From assembly GCF_901933205.1 (NCBI RefSeq), contig NC_044599.1, positions 1,748,841 to 1,812,840 of the forward strand: 64,000 nucleotides of DNA. Direction: 5' to 3'. The stretch comes from Camarhynchus parvulus. Taxonomy: Eukaryota; Chordata; Aves; Passeriformes; Thraupidae. The notes below the pieces were generated by a model that worked only from the letters and a program-made list of their open reading frames with translations, was not told the origin of the DNA and did no database searches. The translations under genes and the position numbers were made by a program. Positions 17,525 to 50,579 of this stretch are shown here, piece after piece; position 1 is the first letter of the stretch, and every line of letters begins with the position of its first letter.

Positions 17525-17890
17525 TGGCCCTGCCCCTGCCAGCTCCAGGTCAGCAGGAATGTGATGGTTCCTAGCAGGGCACTCCACACCCTCATTCCTG
17601 CCCTGGGATTCCACAGCTGGATGGGAGGCCGTGAACACCTGCCAGCCCCAATCCAAATGCTCTGATCCCAGCCTGGATCCCCACTTTGGAATCATCCCTG
17701 CCCCTGCCAGCTCCAGCAGGAATGTGATGATTCCTGGCAGAGCACTCCACATCCTCATTCCTGCCCTGGGATTCCACAGCTGGATGGGGCTGGCAGCTGG
17801 AGGAGAGACCATGAACATCTGTCAGGAGAGTCCAGCCCCAGTCCAAATCCTGGCATCCCCATTTTGGAATCATCCCCTTGTCCCCTCACC
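17525..17890. repeat. 168-bp tandem duplication between STAC3 and R3HDM2
   Basis: TGCCCCTGCCAGCTCCAG starts copies at 17531 and 17699. Both contain AGGAATGTGATG and the CACTCCACACCCTCATTCCT-like segment. Noncoding. Confidence 0.85.
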
Positions 17891-17949
17891 CCACTGAGCC
17901 AGCACAGAGCCTCCCAGCCCTGACACAGAACAGGAATTTACATTCAAAT

Positions 17950-18330
17950 GATGGACAATTTTCCTTTTTTTTTTTTATTTAAAAACAACCCCCCCCAAAT
18001 AAAATAAGACCAAAAAAAAAAATTTCCCCCCTCCCCCCCAGCAAAATAATAATTTGATTAAATAAAATGTGCAGTGAACATACCAATCAACACCTGTATG
18101 TGAGGTCCAACACAGTGCTTAAACAAAAAACCATAGACACAGGGGAGGGGGGCGGGCACGGGCGTCACTCCAAAAAAAAAAAAAAAAAAAAAAACAAAAA
18201 AAAAAAAACAAAAACCAAAAAAATCAACTTCTCGTCTCTTAATTATGTTCATATAAATATATCAAGGAAGGAGGGCGAGAGGAAGGGAGGGTGGGAGGAG
18301 AAGAGGCCCAGGGGAGTGCCCGGAGAGGCT
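17950..18330 (-). other. R3HDM2: R3HDM2 3' UTR with polyadenylation signal
   Basis: An AATAAA hexamer lies on the minus strand at 17979-17974, about 350 nt after the stop. The UTR holds long A runs on the plus strand (about 18170-18225), so the mRNA carries U-rich tracts. Cleavage is expected near 17950-17960. Alternative signals cannot be excluded. Confidence 0.5.
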
Positions 18331-39952
<21,622 letters not shown>

Positions 39953-39983
39953 CTTCAGAGCCCTCCAACGCAGCGACGGGCAC
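39953..39983 (-). other. R3HDM2: R3HDM2 5' UTR portion of first coding exon
   Basis: The minus strand has CCTGCAG ending at 39984, then 31 nt of leader before the ATG at 39952. One or more noncoding exons must therefore lie upstream, within the next 20 kb. Confidence 0.8.
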
Positions 39984-40104
39984 CTGCAGGGACAAGAGAC
40001 AGCTCAGGGGCTGCACAGAGCTTTTCTCTGCACACAAACTCTTCCAGACTCAGGCTGGAATTTCCTTGGAGCCCACCACGTGCACAGATCCCAAATCAAG
40101 CCCT

Positions 40105-40680
40105 CAGATTGTGTTGGACAAAACCTCTCTAACAGTTTAGAGTTAGAAAGTGGATGTTTATTGTGGGATAACTCCCAGATAACTTTGGTACATCCCATTC
40201 CCCGCTCCATATGGTAATTAGTTCAAAAGCCATTAAGCATGTGCGGTTTGTTCCTTGAAATGGGGTGCCTTTCATGGGGAGGGGTCCCAAAATGAGGAAG
40301 TAAATGAAGTCTTCCTCCTTCTGACCTTTCTACATTTTCAATGCAAATATGACAAATAAACCCTTGGTAGAACTCCCATTCTTGTCTTCAATTGGTTTCA
40401 GAGCAGAGGAGCCCTACAATTGTCTTATGTTCCTAAAAACAATTGTCTTAGGTTCCTAAAAGCCATTTATCAGTTTCTATATTCTTCATTAGAAACCCAG
40501 CTAACCAAACATTGTGCTGACAAGCAATCAATTATTAGTTAACTACTAACTCTTAACTTCATCAAGGCCTACCCATTTATTTTAATTAACTCCAATAAAG
40601 CTTACCTCTGACTAAAATCTTAGCTCCTCTAAAATCTCTAAATTCCTTCAAGTTTATGTCTCAAGATCAAGCCTGCCCAG
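40105..40680 (-). mobile_element. LTR-like element (family D)
   Basis: Unique-looking 575 bp with TGTTGGACAAAACC near the left edge, GTTTATTGTGGG (reverse AATAAA), ACAAATAAACCCTTGG, and two AAACAATTGTCTTA-type copies. Its left part resembles the sequence entering INHBC exon 2 at 63774. No coding capacity is seen. Confidence 0.4.
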
Positions 40681-40684
40681 CCTG

Positions 40685-43600
40685 GGTGCAGCCCCAGCTC
40701 GAGGGTTGGAACTGGAGCTGCGTGGTTCTCACCAAGGATTTTGGAGGTAAATCCTGGTGGTTCTCACCAAGGATTTTGGAGGTAAATCCTGGTGGTTCTC
40801 ACCAAGGATTTTGGAGGCACCAGGGCTGAAGAAAGTCCCTGAGGTAGAACAGAGGTGCTGAGGCAGGTGAGTGATGGAGACAGAGACACTGAGGGCAGCT
40901 CTAAACCAGCGAACATCACACAGGTCAAATAAATTCCAACAACTACAGCTCTGCTCTGCCCCAGGGGCAAACCAGCACCAAAAATCTGCATTTCCCCAAA
41001 TCCCAGCCCAGGTCTTTTTGTGATCAGTCAAATCTTTTTGTAATCAGTCAAATCTTGAGTGGGAAAATAGCCTTGAACTCCAAACAGGCTCTGTGAGATA
41101 AGACAGCCCTGATATCTGTCTCCTTCAGGACAAGTGGGACTCAAATTACACATTAAGATAAAAATCCCTGATAAAGTTGCATTTAAAGTTCCCAACCCAA
41201 ACCAGTCCAGGATTTCATGATTCCAATTGCTCAGAGTCTGAGCAAGGATTAAACCAGCTCCACGTGGCTGTGGAGGGATGTGGCACCAGCAAACACCTCT
41301 GGAAGAGACAAATTTCCAAGAAAGAAAAGGGGAGCTGTCCTGGTTTGAATTTTTTATGAGCCTAAATCAGAGCAAAGCTCAAAAAAAAACCCTCATAGCA
41401 GAAAATATCTGTTGAAAAACTGATTTTCAAATCCTTTGGCAGAATGTGGCTGAAACAGAGTCAGAACTCACAGAGATTCATCAACTCCTGCCTCTGATAT
41501 TCCTGGAGAATTCCCCTTTAATTTTGTGGAGCTGCTGAACACAAAATGTGCATTTGACATTTATGAAGTTACTGGTATTGGTTCCAGGCACAGAAAGCAG
41601 GAAAATGCAGTGAGCTGCCTCCATTCCATGGATTTTTTACATGGAATTTTAATAAATTTGTTCAAGACGTGGAGGGGAGGAGGGAAAATGCCAGATCCAG
41701 CGGGAAAATGGGATAGGAGTGACACAGGGAGGCAGAAATTTCCCAGAAATTTCATGGGAAAAGGTGCAGGGAGGGAAACAGCCCAGAAAATTCATGGGGA
41801 AAAGGAAATATTCCAGATATTTCATGGGGAAAAGGTGCAGGGAGGGGAAATATCCCAGATATTTCATGGGGAAAAGGAAATCTCCCAGAAAATTCATTTG
41901 GAAAAGGTGCAGAGAGGGAAATATCCCAGAAATTCCCCCCACGAGGGAATCCCACACTGCTCCAACAGGAATTAGGTCAGGAAGGGAAAAGGGAACACTT
42001 TGCCTGATTTGTGTCTCATTTGTGGGATGATTTTGCAGGGGGTGAAGGTGGTAAACTCTGCCTCCTCCCACCCCAAAATATTCCAAACTGCTCCAGGCTT
42101 GGGGTTTAAATATTTCAAGAGGATTTGGAGCAGATTTTGGGGAAGGGAAGGGAAGGGAAGAAGCAGCACCGGATCTGCACACATGGCACTGAAATAAATT
42201 CGTACAGCTCATTCCCTTTTGCACCACCCACCCTCTAACAAGTTTTTGCCCCCAAGCCAAACACCTCAGCCAAATTTAAGAATGACAACAGGATCTTTTC
42301 CTGTCGTGCTGCAACGTAACTTCAGCATCACACTGATCAGATTTCCCAGAAAAGACAAACTCAGAGCCACAGAAAAAATGACATTTATCAGCTGCCCCCC
42401 TCCTGTTCCAGCTTCCATCCCCACCAGGCAGCCTCCAGGACATGCAGAAATCAGGGAAAATTTGTTTTCCAGTGGAGGATTCCTTGCAGGATGAATGAAT
42501 CAGCCCCAGCTCCTCGGGGCAGCCGTGGGATGCAATGAGGGGGTGGCAGACACAAGTGACGGTGACAGACAGAGTTTGTGGAGAAATTTCAAGTTCAGAG
42601 CACCCAGGGAGGGTGGGTGGGACTGAGCTGGGCTTTGGGAGAGAGGAAAAAAATGACCCAGATGCAGCAAAAAATGTGTGTCAGGAAAAAAAAAATTGAG
42701 GAAAGGTGGAAGGGAGGATTGGGGGAGGATGGGGATTGGAAAATGGCAGCAGTGACTGGGAACACTGGGAATGTTTTCTGGGATATTTCCTGCCCTAAAA
42801 GGGTCAGGGAGTCAGGACACATTGAAATCCTCCTCCTCACTCCAGAAATGAACATGGAATTCCACCTCTGCTGCCTTTTTGCCACCTGCAGTTTGCAGCT
42901 GTGAGCCCCGAGAAGGCAGCAGGGAAGGGAATTAAAGCAAGGAAAGTTCTGAATTTCCAGCTCAGATGGATCTGGCAGCAGATCTGGAAAAGGCAGGAAG
43001 CTCCTGCTAAATAAGTTCTTTTCCTGGCCTTGTTTCTCAGGGAACAGAGCAAAAATGAGGGTGCAAAGGAGACACATGGCTGCAGCTGCCCACACACAGC
43101 TCCAGGGGGATGGAGGGGTCTGAAATGGGGATTGAGGGGGGATGGAGGGGTTTGAGTGGGTCTGAGGGGATATGGAGGGGTCTGAGGTGGGGATTGAGGG
43201 GAATAATGAAAACTCGTGACTCTTTCCAGGGTTACATTTCAGTTTCCATTTTATAATACTACATTATATTAAGTATTATACTATATTATAATATTATATT
43301 ATCTTATAATACTATATTAAAGAACGCTGTACTATACTATTCTAAAGAATACAGAAATCGTATTTAGAGAAGACTAAAAAGATAATAATGAAAACTCCTG
43401 ACTCTTTCCAGAATCTCAACACACCTTGGCCCTGATTGGCCAAAGACTCAAAACAACTCCCACCAAAATCCAATGAAACAACTTCCAAACACATTCCAAA
43501 GCAGCAAAACACAGGAGAAACAAACGAGATAATTATTGTTTTCCTTTTTCATTTGTTTTCAAGGGTTTTTTTCATATTTTTCAATTATTTTCCTTTTTCT

Positions 43601-43980
43601 CTGAGGCTCCTCAGCTGCCCAGGAGAACAATCCTGGCTGAAGGGATGTTTCAGACAATGTGACTGTGCCACCCTCACGAGCCTCGCTGCCCTCTCTGGGC
43701 TCACTCAGGCCCAATCCATCCCATAATTTCCCCCTTTTGCCCTGTTTGGGGGCAGCAGCACCCAGCACCCATCACCTCCCTCCCTCCCGCTGGGTACCAG
43801 CGATGCTCCAGCCTGCAATTCCCTGATTGGCTGCCCGGCAGCCAATGGGAAGCCGAGCTCCATGGCAACGGGGCCCTGTTGCCAGGAGCAACGGGGCGGG
43901 GGTGACTCAGGGAAAGGGAAATGGGGGCGGTGGGGCTGGGGAGGGGAGTAAGGGCTGGAATGAGGCATGGGGGACCCAGG
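40685..43980. other. R3HDM2: R3HDM2 5' intron, mostly unique sequence with small repeats
   Basis: Holds a 37-bp triplication of AAGGATTTTGGAGG (40733-40815), a 40-bp TTCATGGGGAAAAGGTGCAG repeat (41745-41935), G-rich repeats (43110-43205) and an AT-rich patch (43250-43375). The rest is ordinary noncoding sequence. No exon was recognised. Confidence 0.6.
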
Positions 43981-43984
43981 CTGC

Positions 43985-44530
43985 TCTTAAAATGCAATTT
44001 ATTGTCTAGAAAATGCAATTTATTGTCTAGAAAATACAATTTATTGTATACAATAACTTATTGTATGCAAAATGCCATTTATTGCATGGAAAATGCAGCT
44101 TATTGTATACAAAATGCAACTTATTGTATAGAAAATGCTGTTTATTGTATACAACACCTTATTGTATACGAAATGCAATTTATTGTATATGAAATGCAGT
44201 TTATTGTATACAGAGCCCATCTCAATCCACCCCCTTGCTGTATTTAAGAGATATAATGCTATCAGAGATATATATAATATTATATATATAATATATATAA
44301 TATATATAATATATATAATATATATAATATATATAATATATATAGCAATATATATTATATATAATATATAGCAGTATATATATAATATATAATATATATA
44401 GTAGTATATATACATTATATATAAAATATATGTAGCAGTATATATATATTATATATATATAATATATAATAGCAGCTATATATTATGTAATATATATAAT
44501 AATATACAACATTATATAAAATAAATATAT
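43985..44530. repeat. 21-bp AATTTATTGTATACAAAATGC array, then (TATATAA)n
   Basis: About eleven units at 43985-44215; seven contain TTTATT, which is AATAAA on the R3HDM2 strand. From 44260 to 44530 the sequence is nearly pure TATATAA/TATATAGCAG repeat. Confidence 0.9.
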
Positions 44531-44584
44531 ATAGTATTAAATCAGAGATATAATACTCTCAGAGATATAAGACTATCAGGATAT

Positions 44585-45230
44585 TTAAGAGATTTGTGTA
44601 CCCAGAAGTGCTGGAGGACAGCAGAGGACAACTGGGGCTGTGCCCAGGTGGGACACGAGAGGGCTTCAAAGGAGAGGAAGGTGAAAGAAAGGATCTGCAA
44701 ATGGAATTATGGAATGGTTTGTGCCCTGGCTGTGCCCAGGGATCATCCCAGGAAGGAAGGTGTCACTGTGATATTTTATATCATATAAAATGCAAATTTT
44801 TTTCACATTTTATTAAAATCCTGTCGCTAGGATTTTCTCCTAAGAAGCTGAGGAGCCTCAGAAAAAGAAATGTAAAAATAACTAAATAACTATCTGATGG
44901 CTGTGGAATAATTTACCAACAGGTCTGGAAATAATTTACCAACAGGTGCATCTTTGATTGGTCTCATGGTTTTTTTGTTGTTTCTTTTTGTTTGTTTCTT
45001 TTTGGAGTTTTGGATTTTTTGTTTTGTTTTGTTTTTACTTAATGACCAATCCCAGCCAGCTGTGTCAAGGCTGGGAGAAGTCATGGATTTTTATTATTAA
45101 TTAATTTCTGGCCTCCTGTCTGTATCATTTCTCTATTTCTTTTAGTACAGCATCTTTAATATAACATATCATAAAATAAGAAATCAACCTTCTGAAACAT
45201 GGAGTCAACATTCTCATCTCTTCCCTCCTC
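44585..45230 (+). mobile_element. Dispersed 150-bp unit followed by LTR-like element (family A)
   Basis: 44585-44740 is a unit starting TTTGTGTACCCAGAAGTGCT and ending GGAATTATGGAATGGTTTG. It recurs at 49500, 49690 and 49950, and reversed at 46412-46505. 44765-45230 is a family A copy without a long AT expansion, ending GAAACATGGAGTCAACATTC. Confidence 0.6.
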
Positions 45231-45234
45231 CTGG

Positions 45235-47435
45235 GAATTGCACAGGAAGGAGTTTGTAGTGTGATAAAAATGTCCTGAAGTGGCTCCATCCAGGTCGCAC
45301 AGCACTGCAGGAGCAGCCCAGGAAAGGTTTGTGTGCTCAGCTGGAATTCTGACAGGTAAAAAACCTTTGGAGCTCCTTCCTCTCCCAGCTCCCATCAGGA
45401 CAAACACCCCAAAAACCCCAAAACTCATCAACTCCAACCTCAAAGCCACCTCTCCTGAATTCTCTCCTTATTATCAGCTGCAGAATGAATTAATTCATTA
45501 ATTCCTCCCTCCCTCCCAGCTCCTTTAATTTCATTTTAGGCTCAGCAAGAACCTTCTCACCCCTTCTTTTCCAAAATCTGGGGGAGGAAAAAAAAAAACC
45601 CAAATCCAACAGCAAAAAAAAATCAAAACCAGCAAAAAATAATTCCCCCCAGGAGGCTGGAGGTGCCTGCACTGCCTGTGCTTAGTCACTGCTTGAAATC
45701 CTCATTTCCACCCCCACATGACATCAAATTCTGAAATGGTGATGCAGACGGAAGGCTTGGAGTCCAGGTGAAAAGGGGGGAAAACAAAAATAAACTTTTA
45801 TGAACACGCAGACAGGAAATGCAGGTGAGTCGAAGGGAATTCTGGGCAATCAGGAGGTTTCCTTGTGGGGAACAGCTCAAAGCAAAACATCATTTCAGGG
45901 GGAATAAAATGTTCTGATATTTTGTTATCTCCCTCCATCAAGACTAAACTCAGGACAGGTGTCAACTTGTTCTCACTTTATTCCAGGAGTGTGACCAGGG
46001 CTGCCAAAATAATTTCCATGTGATACTCGGGAATCACACAGAGGTGGATAAAAGTTTTAAATTTATATTTTATATAAAAAACATTATATTTTATATAAAT
46101 GTTTTATATTTTTAATATTTATAGAAATATTTTATGGAAATATTTTATATAAATAATATTTTACATAATTTTTATATTTTATAGAAATATTTTTATATTT
46201 TATAGACATATTTTTATATTTTATATATTTCTATTTCTTCTTTTAGGAAGAAATTCCTCCCAGAGAAGATGAGGCTGCCTCTGGATCCCTGGAAGTGTCC
46301 AAGGCCAGCTTGGAGCAACCTGGTTTAGTTGGAAGTTTCCCTCCATAGCAAGGGGATGGAATGAGATGAGGTTTAAGTTCCTTTTCCACCCAAACCATTC
46401 CATAATTCCATTTTCAGGTCCTTTTTTTCACCTTCCTCCCCTCTCAAGCCCATCTGGGCACACCTGAGCCACAGCTCCAGCACTTCTGAGTACAAAAATC
46501 TCTTAAAATCCTCTGACCTGGATGGGAAAACTTTGATTAAATCTAATTTCCATGAGTGGAAAAGGAAATACAGAGAATTCTTGCTCCAATTATCCTGTGC
46601 CACATCTCCCACTGACAGTGGGAGAAAGGAACCAAGTGCACAAACAGCCCAGGAGTTAAACAGGCCTAAGGAACACTTCCCTAAGAAAAATGGGATTAAA
46701 CAGTTTTAATTTCAAGTTTTCCAAGCCTGGAGCTGCCAGCAGCCAGGGCCACTCTCTGTCCTGCTCTTCCCTCTTGTAGGAAAAGTGAAATTATTGGTTT
46801 GATGTTCAAAAGAAAGGAAACCCTGATCCTGCTGCTCCTTTTTCCTTTCATTTTTGGGAGCTGCTTTAAAACCTTCTCAACCTTCCTTTCCAAAATCTGG
46901 GGGAGGAAAAAAACCCAAACTCAACAGCAAAAAATACAACCCCAAAAGAGTCCAAAAGTGAAGGGTGATCAATGCCACAGCCCTGGGGAACAAAGAGATC
47001 CCTGGAGAGGGAAATGCTGCTCCCAATGCAGCACCAAAGCTTTGTGGACAGTTCCTGGGCAGAATTCTGTCAGAGGGGGAAGAAATTCAGGCTGAGAATT
47101 CCCAGCTCCATTTCACAGCATCTCCCACTTCCTCAGCACGAGCTATTCCTGTCTCCATCCCCAGAGCAGGGAACTGCTGCCCTGACGTCAAAGCAGTTTC
47201 CCAGCAACAATTAATGAGGGCTGTCCACCACAGGGGTTTCCTGAAAAGCAAGGAATTTATCCACCTACTTTCCACAGTGTCAGGATGCAAAAGGACAGCA
47301 CTGAGCAGGGATTTCTGTTAACCCTTCCGTGGCTCAGCAGAAATCCCTGGGATTGCTGCTGATTTTTTTACAGAAACTCGAGTAGAATTTCTTCCACCTG
47401 AGCCCATCCCTGATGAGGCACTTGTAACAGAGGGA
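45235..47435. other. R3HDM2: R3HDM2 5' intron, low-repeat stretch outside the CR1 piece
   Basis: Mainly unique noncoding sequence. A segment around TTTCCAAAATCTGGGGGAGG occurs twice (45570 and 46890), each time before an A-rich, AACAGCAAAAAA tail, so a local duplication. No exon was recognised. Confidence 0.5.
46030..46505 (+). mobile_element. AT-rich stretch and CR1 3' end
   Basis: 46050-46230 is (ATTTTATATAA)-like. 46235-46412 is a good CR1-type 3' end: GAAGTGTCCAAGGCCAGCTT, then GATGAGGTTTAAGTTCC and CAAACCATTCCATAATTCC. It is joined directly to the reversed 150-bp dispersed unit. Confidence 0.65.
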
Positions 47436-47439
47436 CCAA

Positions 47440-47905
47440 CCAGGAAAACAAGGAAAAGCTAACCAGGAAAACAAGGAAAACTAACCAAGAAAATATGGAA
47501 AACCAACCAGGAAGAAATGAAAAACCAACCAGGAAAACCAACCAGGGAAACCAAACAGGAAAACATGAAAACCAACCAGGAAAACAAGGAAAACCAACCA
47601 GGAAAAAATGGAAAACCAACAAGGGAAACCAATGTGCAAAACCAAGCACGAAAACATTGAAAACCAACCAGGAAAACATAGAAAACCAAGCAGGAAAACA
47701 AGGAAAACCAAGCAGGAAAACCAAGCAGGAAAACCAAGCAGGAGAAAAATGGAAAGCATGGAAAACCAAGAAGGAAAACCTGGAAAACCAACCAGGAAAA
47801 CCAAGAAGGAAAACCTGGAAAACCAAGCAGGAAAACCAACCAGAAAAACAAGAAAAGCCAAGCAGGAAAACATGGAAAACTAACCAGAAAAACAAGGAAA
47901 ACTCC
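47440..47905. repeat. GGAAAACCAACCA minisatellite in R3HDM2 5' intron
   Basis: About 35 imperfect units of AACCAACCAGGAAAAC, closely like the array at 15395-15705 in STAC3. The antisense reading gives a Phe/Ser/Trp-rich frame that is a repeat artefact. Confidence 0.93.
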
Positions 47906-47909
47906 TCTC

Positions 47910-49495
47910 CTGCTGGCACCTGCTCCTGCGCTCAGCTTGTGCCAGGCAGCAGCAGCATTAAAAATGTGGATGAGGGAACAAGGAATTCCCTCCCCTTCCC
48001 CAGCTGGCAAAGCACATCCCCAAAGTTTGTTCAGCAGCTCCCAGAAAACCTCCAGAGGAGGAAGGGACAAGGCAGGAAGGTGATCTGGATCCCTCCTCCT
48101 GCTTTTCCCCACACTGGCAGAGGACACAGAGCCTCTCATTCCGTGGCAGACTCTGGGTGTTCTCCAGGTGAGACCCAGAAATGGATCTGAACATAGAAAA
48201 AAAAAAAAAGGAAAATAATGATTCAAAGAAAAAAATTAATTTTATTTGTTGGCTGCCATCAGAAGTTGGGATGGAGTGTGGAGCAGGTAGAGAGATCCTG
48301 AGATCCCAAATACAATAATCACACCTCAATCCTAAAAAAACCCAGCACTAAATATGAAGAGAGCATAACTTCTTCTAGGCAAAACTGCATGATGGACATG
48401 TGTGAGGAGGGGGAAAATCAATCCAACCTCCTTATTCCACTAAACCCAGCTCAGTGCGGGGTTTAAATTAATTTAAATTGATTTAAAAATGGGGTTAATG
48501 TATCAGTGAACACAAGCACCATCCTACAGAACACCAAATTGCATAAGCCACCCCGAAAACGTCACATGGCACGATGCCAAGCCGGTAACCAACATTCCCC
48601 ACCAACTAACCAGCTCCAAAGACATAAATCCACTAAAAAATAACCCAGCAAAAGAGCTGGGAAGGTTCTGTCTGTGCAGAACGAGGGGAAGTACCCAGGA
48701 GCAAGCTGCAGACGTTGGAGCACAAGGAGATTCCATGATGCTGTCAGGGGAACTCCTTAATGACACGGCAGAGCACAGGGGATTCCCTCTCTCCGGAGGT
48801 GAATCCCCAGCAGAATCACAAAAGGAACAAGAGCAGAGCTCATCTCACCCTCCCAAGCCCCTCAGAGCCACATTTTTATTTAGTCCAGCTCCATTTTCAA
48901 TTAACAGCAGCAGAAATCCTGGCATTTACCAAGGGGAGAGGGACACTGAAATATTCATGCAGATTTACGCCGCGTTTTGCACCGGGGTGGGGGGGAAAAG
49001 AAAAGTCTGACCAATCTTTTTTTTTTTTTTTTTTTTCCCTCTCAAATAATTAAAACCTCATTCTAAAAATAAACTCACCCTGGTGGTTCTGCACTCTGAG
49101 CACGTCAGCTGTTTGCTGATTTCAGTGGAGACTCCATGGCCACGAGCAGTTCAAGAGGAATTCTGCCAGGATAATCTGGCTCCCGGGAAGCCCCCGCCAG
49201 CTCTCCCGAATAAAAAAAAAAAAAAAAAAAAACCCCAAAAACCTGACGATTTCTGCTGCTGCTGGGGGCTCTGACAAGCAGCTCAGCAGCTCCCAGGGAT
49301 GTCAGCACAGCTCTGCCAATAGCCACATCCACACACCCCCCCTCCTGCTCTCCTGCAAATCTTCAATGGAGCTGCCTCCGCGCAGCCGGAGCCGCCGTTA
49401 AAGACGCAGCATCCGTCCCCCAGCAGCCCTGGAGAAACACAGGGAGGAACTGGGGGGCCTGCTGGGTGGCCAGAGGTCCTACACATCCAGGTCAG
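47910..49495. other. R3HDM2: R3HDM2 5' intron, mostly unique; possible conserved islands
   Basis: 48520-48760 looks like an old LTR fragment (AAAAGAGCTGGGAAGG). 48860-48985 (AATATTCATGCAGATTTACG) and 49345-49430 (CpG-bearing, GCCGTTAAAGACGCAGC) are non-repetitive and could be conserved elements or a leader exon. Poly-T and poly-A runs lie at 49017-49035 and 49208-49231. Confidence 0.35.
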
Positions 49496-49499
49496 AGTG

Positions 49500-50070
49500 T
49501 TTAGGAGATTTGTGTGCTGGAGGGCTGGGCTCAGGTGTGCCTGGGTGGGACGTGAGGGCTTGAAAGGGCAGGAAGGTGAAAGAGAGGATCTGAAAATGGA
49601 ATAATGGAATGGTTTGGGTCCATCTCATTCCACCCTCTTGCTGTATTTAAGAGTATCAGAGTATTTAAGAGATATAAGACTATCAGAGTATTTAAGAGAT
49701 TTGTGTACCCAGAAGTGCTGAAGGGCTGCAGAGAACAACTAGGGCTGTGCCCAGGTGGGACATGAGGGCTTGAAAGGGCAGGAAGGTGAAAGAGAGGATC
49801 TGAAAATGGAATAATGGAATGGTTTGGGTCCATCTCATTCCACCCTCTTGCTGTATTTAAGAGATATCACACTATCAGAGATATCACACTATCAGAGATA
49901 TAATACTATCAGAGATATAATACTATCAGAGATATAACACTATCAGAGTATTTAAGAGATCTGTGTGCTGGAGGGCAGCAGAGAACAGCTGGGGCTTTGC
50001 CCAGGTGTGACATGAGAGGGCCTGAAAGGGGAGAAAGATGAAAGAAAGGATCTGAAAATGGAATTATGGA
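49500..50070 (+). mobile_element. Three copies of the dispersed 150-bp unit with CR1-like ends
   Basis: Copies at about 49500-49640, 49685-49855 and 49945-50070 each run AGATTTGTGT...GTGGGAC(A/G)TGAGGGC...GAAAATGGAATAATGG. They are separated by TATCAGAGATATAA repeats. Confidence 0.75.
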
Positions 50071-50269
50071 GAGGAGCCAGCAGTGTGTCCTGCAGCCACG
50101 AGGGTCACCAGCTCCTCTCATCACTGGACAGTGAGGGAGGGGATTGTCCCACCCTGCTCCGGGCTCACCTCCAGTCCTGCGGGCAGTTTGGGCACCACAA
50201 AATGAAAAAGCTTTAAATATACTGGAGAATGTTCAAAGGAGAGACACAGGAATGGGGAAAGGTCTGGAG

Positions 50270-50560
50270 GATGTTGTGCTCGTGTGGAATGTGTTTGGAG
50301 ATTGTTTACCCACAGGTGATTGTTTCATTGCATTCTGATGTGAATTGTTTTGACTCTGTGGCCAATCAAGGCCAGTGTGGAAAGAATCAGGAGTTTTCAT
50401 TATTATCTTTTTAGCATTCTGTAAGTATCCTTTCTGAATTCTTTAGTATAGTTTAGTTTAGTATTCTTTAATATAATATAGTATTATAAAATAATAAATT
50501 ACCCTTCTAAAAACATGGAGTCAGATCCATCATTCCTCCTTGCCACGGGGGCTCAGGACA
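50270..50560 (+). mobile_element. LTR-like element (family A), short core
   Basis: Contains GATTGTTTACCCACAGGTGA, GGCCAATCAAGGCC, CTTTAGTATAGTTTAGTTTA, AAATAATAAATTACCCTTC and ACATGGAGTCAGATCC. The AT core is only about 50 bp, so this may be close to the unexpanded state. Confidence 0.6.
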
Positions 50561-50579
50561 AAAACATCAGACACCACCC

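Noticed and set aside
47459..48226. Minus-strand Phe/Ser/Trp-rich frame resembling a multi-pass protein
   Set aside because: Antisense translation of the GGAAAACCAACCA minisatellite.
49345..49430. Possible alternative R3HDM2 leader exon (CpG-bearing, near a TTTGCAG acceptor)
   Set aside because: No convincing donor partner and no conserved content to anchor it; left as part of the intron description.
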